Shown in pieces: positions 13,866 through 14,927 of a stretch of 14,927 bases of DNA. Below the pieces are notes generated by a model. The model worked only from the letters and a program-made list of their open reading frames with translations, was not told where the DNA came from and searched no databases. The translations under genes were made by a program, and so were the position numbers. The stretch spans positions 1-14,927 of the forward strand of contig JAITVE010000031.1 of the NCBI GenBank assembly GCA_031285975.1, read 5' to 3'. How positions within the stretch are numbered: the stretch's first letter is position 1; the number at the start of each line of letters is the position of its first letter. The stretch comes from Candidatus Adiutrix sp. (GTDB taxonomy: Bacteria > Desulfobacterota > Desulfarculia > Adiutricales > Adiutricaceae).

Positions 13866-14288
13866 CTACGAGTCGGTAGCAATAGCCTGAAAGAGGAAGT
13901 CATCATTCCAGGCGAGTTTTTTGCGTTTGCATTTAAGGCTGGCTTTGTCATTGATACTGCGTGTAAGATTGAGAGCCATGTGGCGAACAGTGGCCATATT
14001 CGCGGGGCCGTGATCTGTGCGCAGCCGCATAAGATCATCGTGGTAGGCAACATCCAAGACCCAATGCAAACGGCTTTCAATTTCTCAATGTGCGCGAACC
14101 GCCTCGGCAAACTGTTTCGCGGACAATTGCGCCAATGAACGGTAAAAGCGTTGTTCAGAGCAGATTTTACCTTCGCACTCCGTAATATTTTCAACCCTGG
14201 CGAGCATGGGCCGGTCAGACCCATTGCCGCAGCTCAAGGCCGAATCCAGTTGCGGGTTCAGTTCGAGCAGGCGCGTATTCCGCCGATG
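13866..14288 (-). pseudogene. Decayed ISAs1-family transposase remnant
   Basis: Only the C-terminal part (about 140 codons) of an ISAs1/H-repeat-type transposase survives. Recognisable blocks are SEQRFYRSLAQLSAKQFAEAVRAH, IESRLHWVLDVAYHDDLMRLRTDHG, ATVRHMALNL and the closing KCKRKKLAWNDDFLFQAI. The family's conserved Trp after RAH is a TGA stop at 14085-14087 (complement), in the same frame as both flanking parts, so a single TGG to TGA change is the likely cause. The Glu of the IES block, expected to be the catalytic Glu, remains. The N-terminal two thirds is missing, and the remnant begins right at the TrmJ terminator. No inverted terminal repeats were found. It is not functional. Confidence 0.8.
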
Positions 14289-14289
14289 C

Positions 14290-14320
14290 AAAAAAAACCG
14301 CCCAGAGGCGGTCTTTTTTG
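14290..14320 (-). terminator. Intrinsic terminator after the TrmJ-like gene
   Basis: ACCGCC (14297-14302) and GGCGGT (14307-14312) form a 6-bp stem with a CAGA loop. It is flanked by eight A on one side and six T on the other, so on the minus strand the stem is followed by eight U. It begins 3 bases past the TrmJ stop and could work in both directions. Confidence 0.88.
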
Positions 14321-14322
14321 TG

Positions 14323-14927
14323 CTATTCCGAGGGAGTCTGCCCATGCGAACCTCGCCCCGTCGGCGGGAGTTGGTCGGGGTTGCGGAGGGCCCAGCGGAG
14401 TTGGCGGCAGACGCCGCGCCAGAGGTTGCATTCGCCGCTGGTCAGGAGGCTGCGGTTGAAGATTTTCTTAATATTCATCAGCCAGTGCTCGGGGTTGTCG
14501 GCGGGGAGGAAGCCAACGTGGATCAGCAGTTCGGAGAGGTCGTCGTACATGCCGGTCAGTTCGTCCTGCGGGGCCGGTTTCAGGGCCGGGGGCTCGGGTT
14601 CGCCCCCGGCGGCCACCAGGAGTTCATAGCCGATCAGGAGCACCGCCTGGGCCAGGTTCAGGGAGCTGGTCTCCGGGTCGTCCGTGGGGATGCGCAGCAC
14701 TTTTTGGCAGCGGCGCAGGTCTTCGGTGGCCAGGCCCATGCGCTCGGGGCCGAACAAAATGGCGGTGCGGAGCGGTTCCGGCTCCCCGGCGGTCATCAGT
14801 TCCGCCGCCAATTGCCGGGGGGTGTAGAAGGGGCCGCGCCGGTTGCCCACCCGCGCCGTGGTGCCCACCACCAGGCCGTAGGGGGCCAGGGCCTCGGGCA
14901 ATTCCTGAAAAACGGTCATCTCGTCCA
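14323..14927 (-). CDS. trmJ: tRNA (cytidine/uridine-32) 2'-O-methyltransferase, TrmJ-like (partial)
   Basis: This is a SpoU/TrmH-superfamily (SPOUT) RNA methylase cut by the window edge; about 200 C-terminal residues are present and the N-terminal part lies beyond 14927. The knotted SAM-binding region is clear: LVVGTTAR, then ILFGPERMGLATEDLRRC, then IPTDDPETSSLNLAQAVLLIGYELL. The C-terminal tail (TGMYDDLSELLIHVGFLP...NIKKIFNRSLLTSGECNLWRGVCRQLRWAL) is the helical extension typical of TrmJ, which methylates the ribose of residue 32 in the tRNA anticodon loop. The in-frame ATG at 14919 is internal, not the real start, because the LVVGTTAR block normally lies well inside the protein. A strong terminator follows the stop. 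Confidence 0.88.
   Translation of the reverse strand, partial: DEMTVFQELPEALAPYGLVVGTTARVGNRRGPFYTPRQLAAELMTAGEPEPLRTAILFGPERMGLATEDLRRCQKVLRIPTDDPETSSLNLAQAVLLIGYELLVAAGGEPEPPALKPAPQDELTGMYDDLSELLIHVGFLPADNPEHWLMNIKKIFNRSLLTSGECNLWRGVCRQLRWALRNPDQLPPTGRGSHGQTPSE

Noticed and set aside
13790..14224. N-terminal extension of the TraB/GumN protein
   Set aside because: The extra codons run through the transposase relic in another frame, and a strong ribosome-binding site plus a signal peptide mark the start at 13789.

Overview
The window is a high-GC (roughly 60-65% by eye), gene-dense piece of a Gram-negative bacterial chromosome. LolA (lipoprotein traffic to an outer membrane), NagZ (murein recycling), CdsA and a TrmJ-type tRNA methylase support a proteobacterium-like cell. 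The mix of E. coli-type LeuC/LeuD, a catabolic-type NAD glutamate dehydrogenase and pyruvate phosphate dikinase would suit an anaerobe, perhaps a deltaproteobacterium/Desulfobacterota. That placement is an inference, not something the sequence proves.

Layout. 1-121: a G-homopolymer-rich edge with no gene. 122-838 (-): a class I SAM methyltransferase, transcribed divergently from leuC. 1015-3143 (+): leuC and leuD, the two subunits of isopropylmalate isomerase, separated by about 107 bp holding an AT-rich tract and a hairpin. 3252-4502 (+): NAD-type glutamate dehydrogenase, closed by a very strong intrinsic terminator. 4849-7908 (+): pyruvate phosphate dikinase with an unusual Lys/Ala/Pro tail of about 120 residues, then another strong terminator. 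7975-8393: a non-coding convergent gap with two tandem structured repeats and a hairpin cluster. 8394-10868 (-): nagZ, then a 149-residue protein of unknown function, then cdsA, which look like one transcription unit. A 100-bp TA-flanked miniature element sits between the last two genes. 10869-11632: a repeat-rich non-coding gap with four dRS3/REP-like palindromes and a second, inverted copy of the same 100-bp element. 11633-13789 (-): a tight three-gene cluster with 9-bp spacings, encoding a TraB/GumN-family exported protein, a LolA-like periplasmic carrier and a ClbS/DfsB-like four-helix protein. 13866-14288 (-): a decayed ISAs1-family transposase remnant. 14323-14927 (-): the C-terminal part of a TrmJ-like tRNA 2'-O-methyltransferase, with its own terminator.

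How the genes fit together. leuC/leuD belong to leucine biosynthesis. GDH and PPDK sit at the 2-oxoglutarate/glutamate and pyruvate/PEP nodes of central metabolism, each as its own transcription unit. NagZ, CdsA, LolA and TraB/GumN concern the cell envelope. I found no CRISPR array, tRNA, rRNA, prophage or recognisable defence system. The most unusual items are the PPDK tail, the TA-flanked miniature element that landed exactly in a stop codon without changing it, and the structured intergenic repeats whose stems are kept by compensating base changes.
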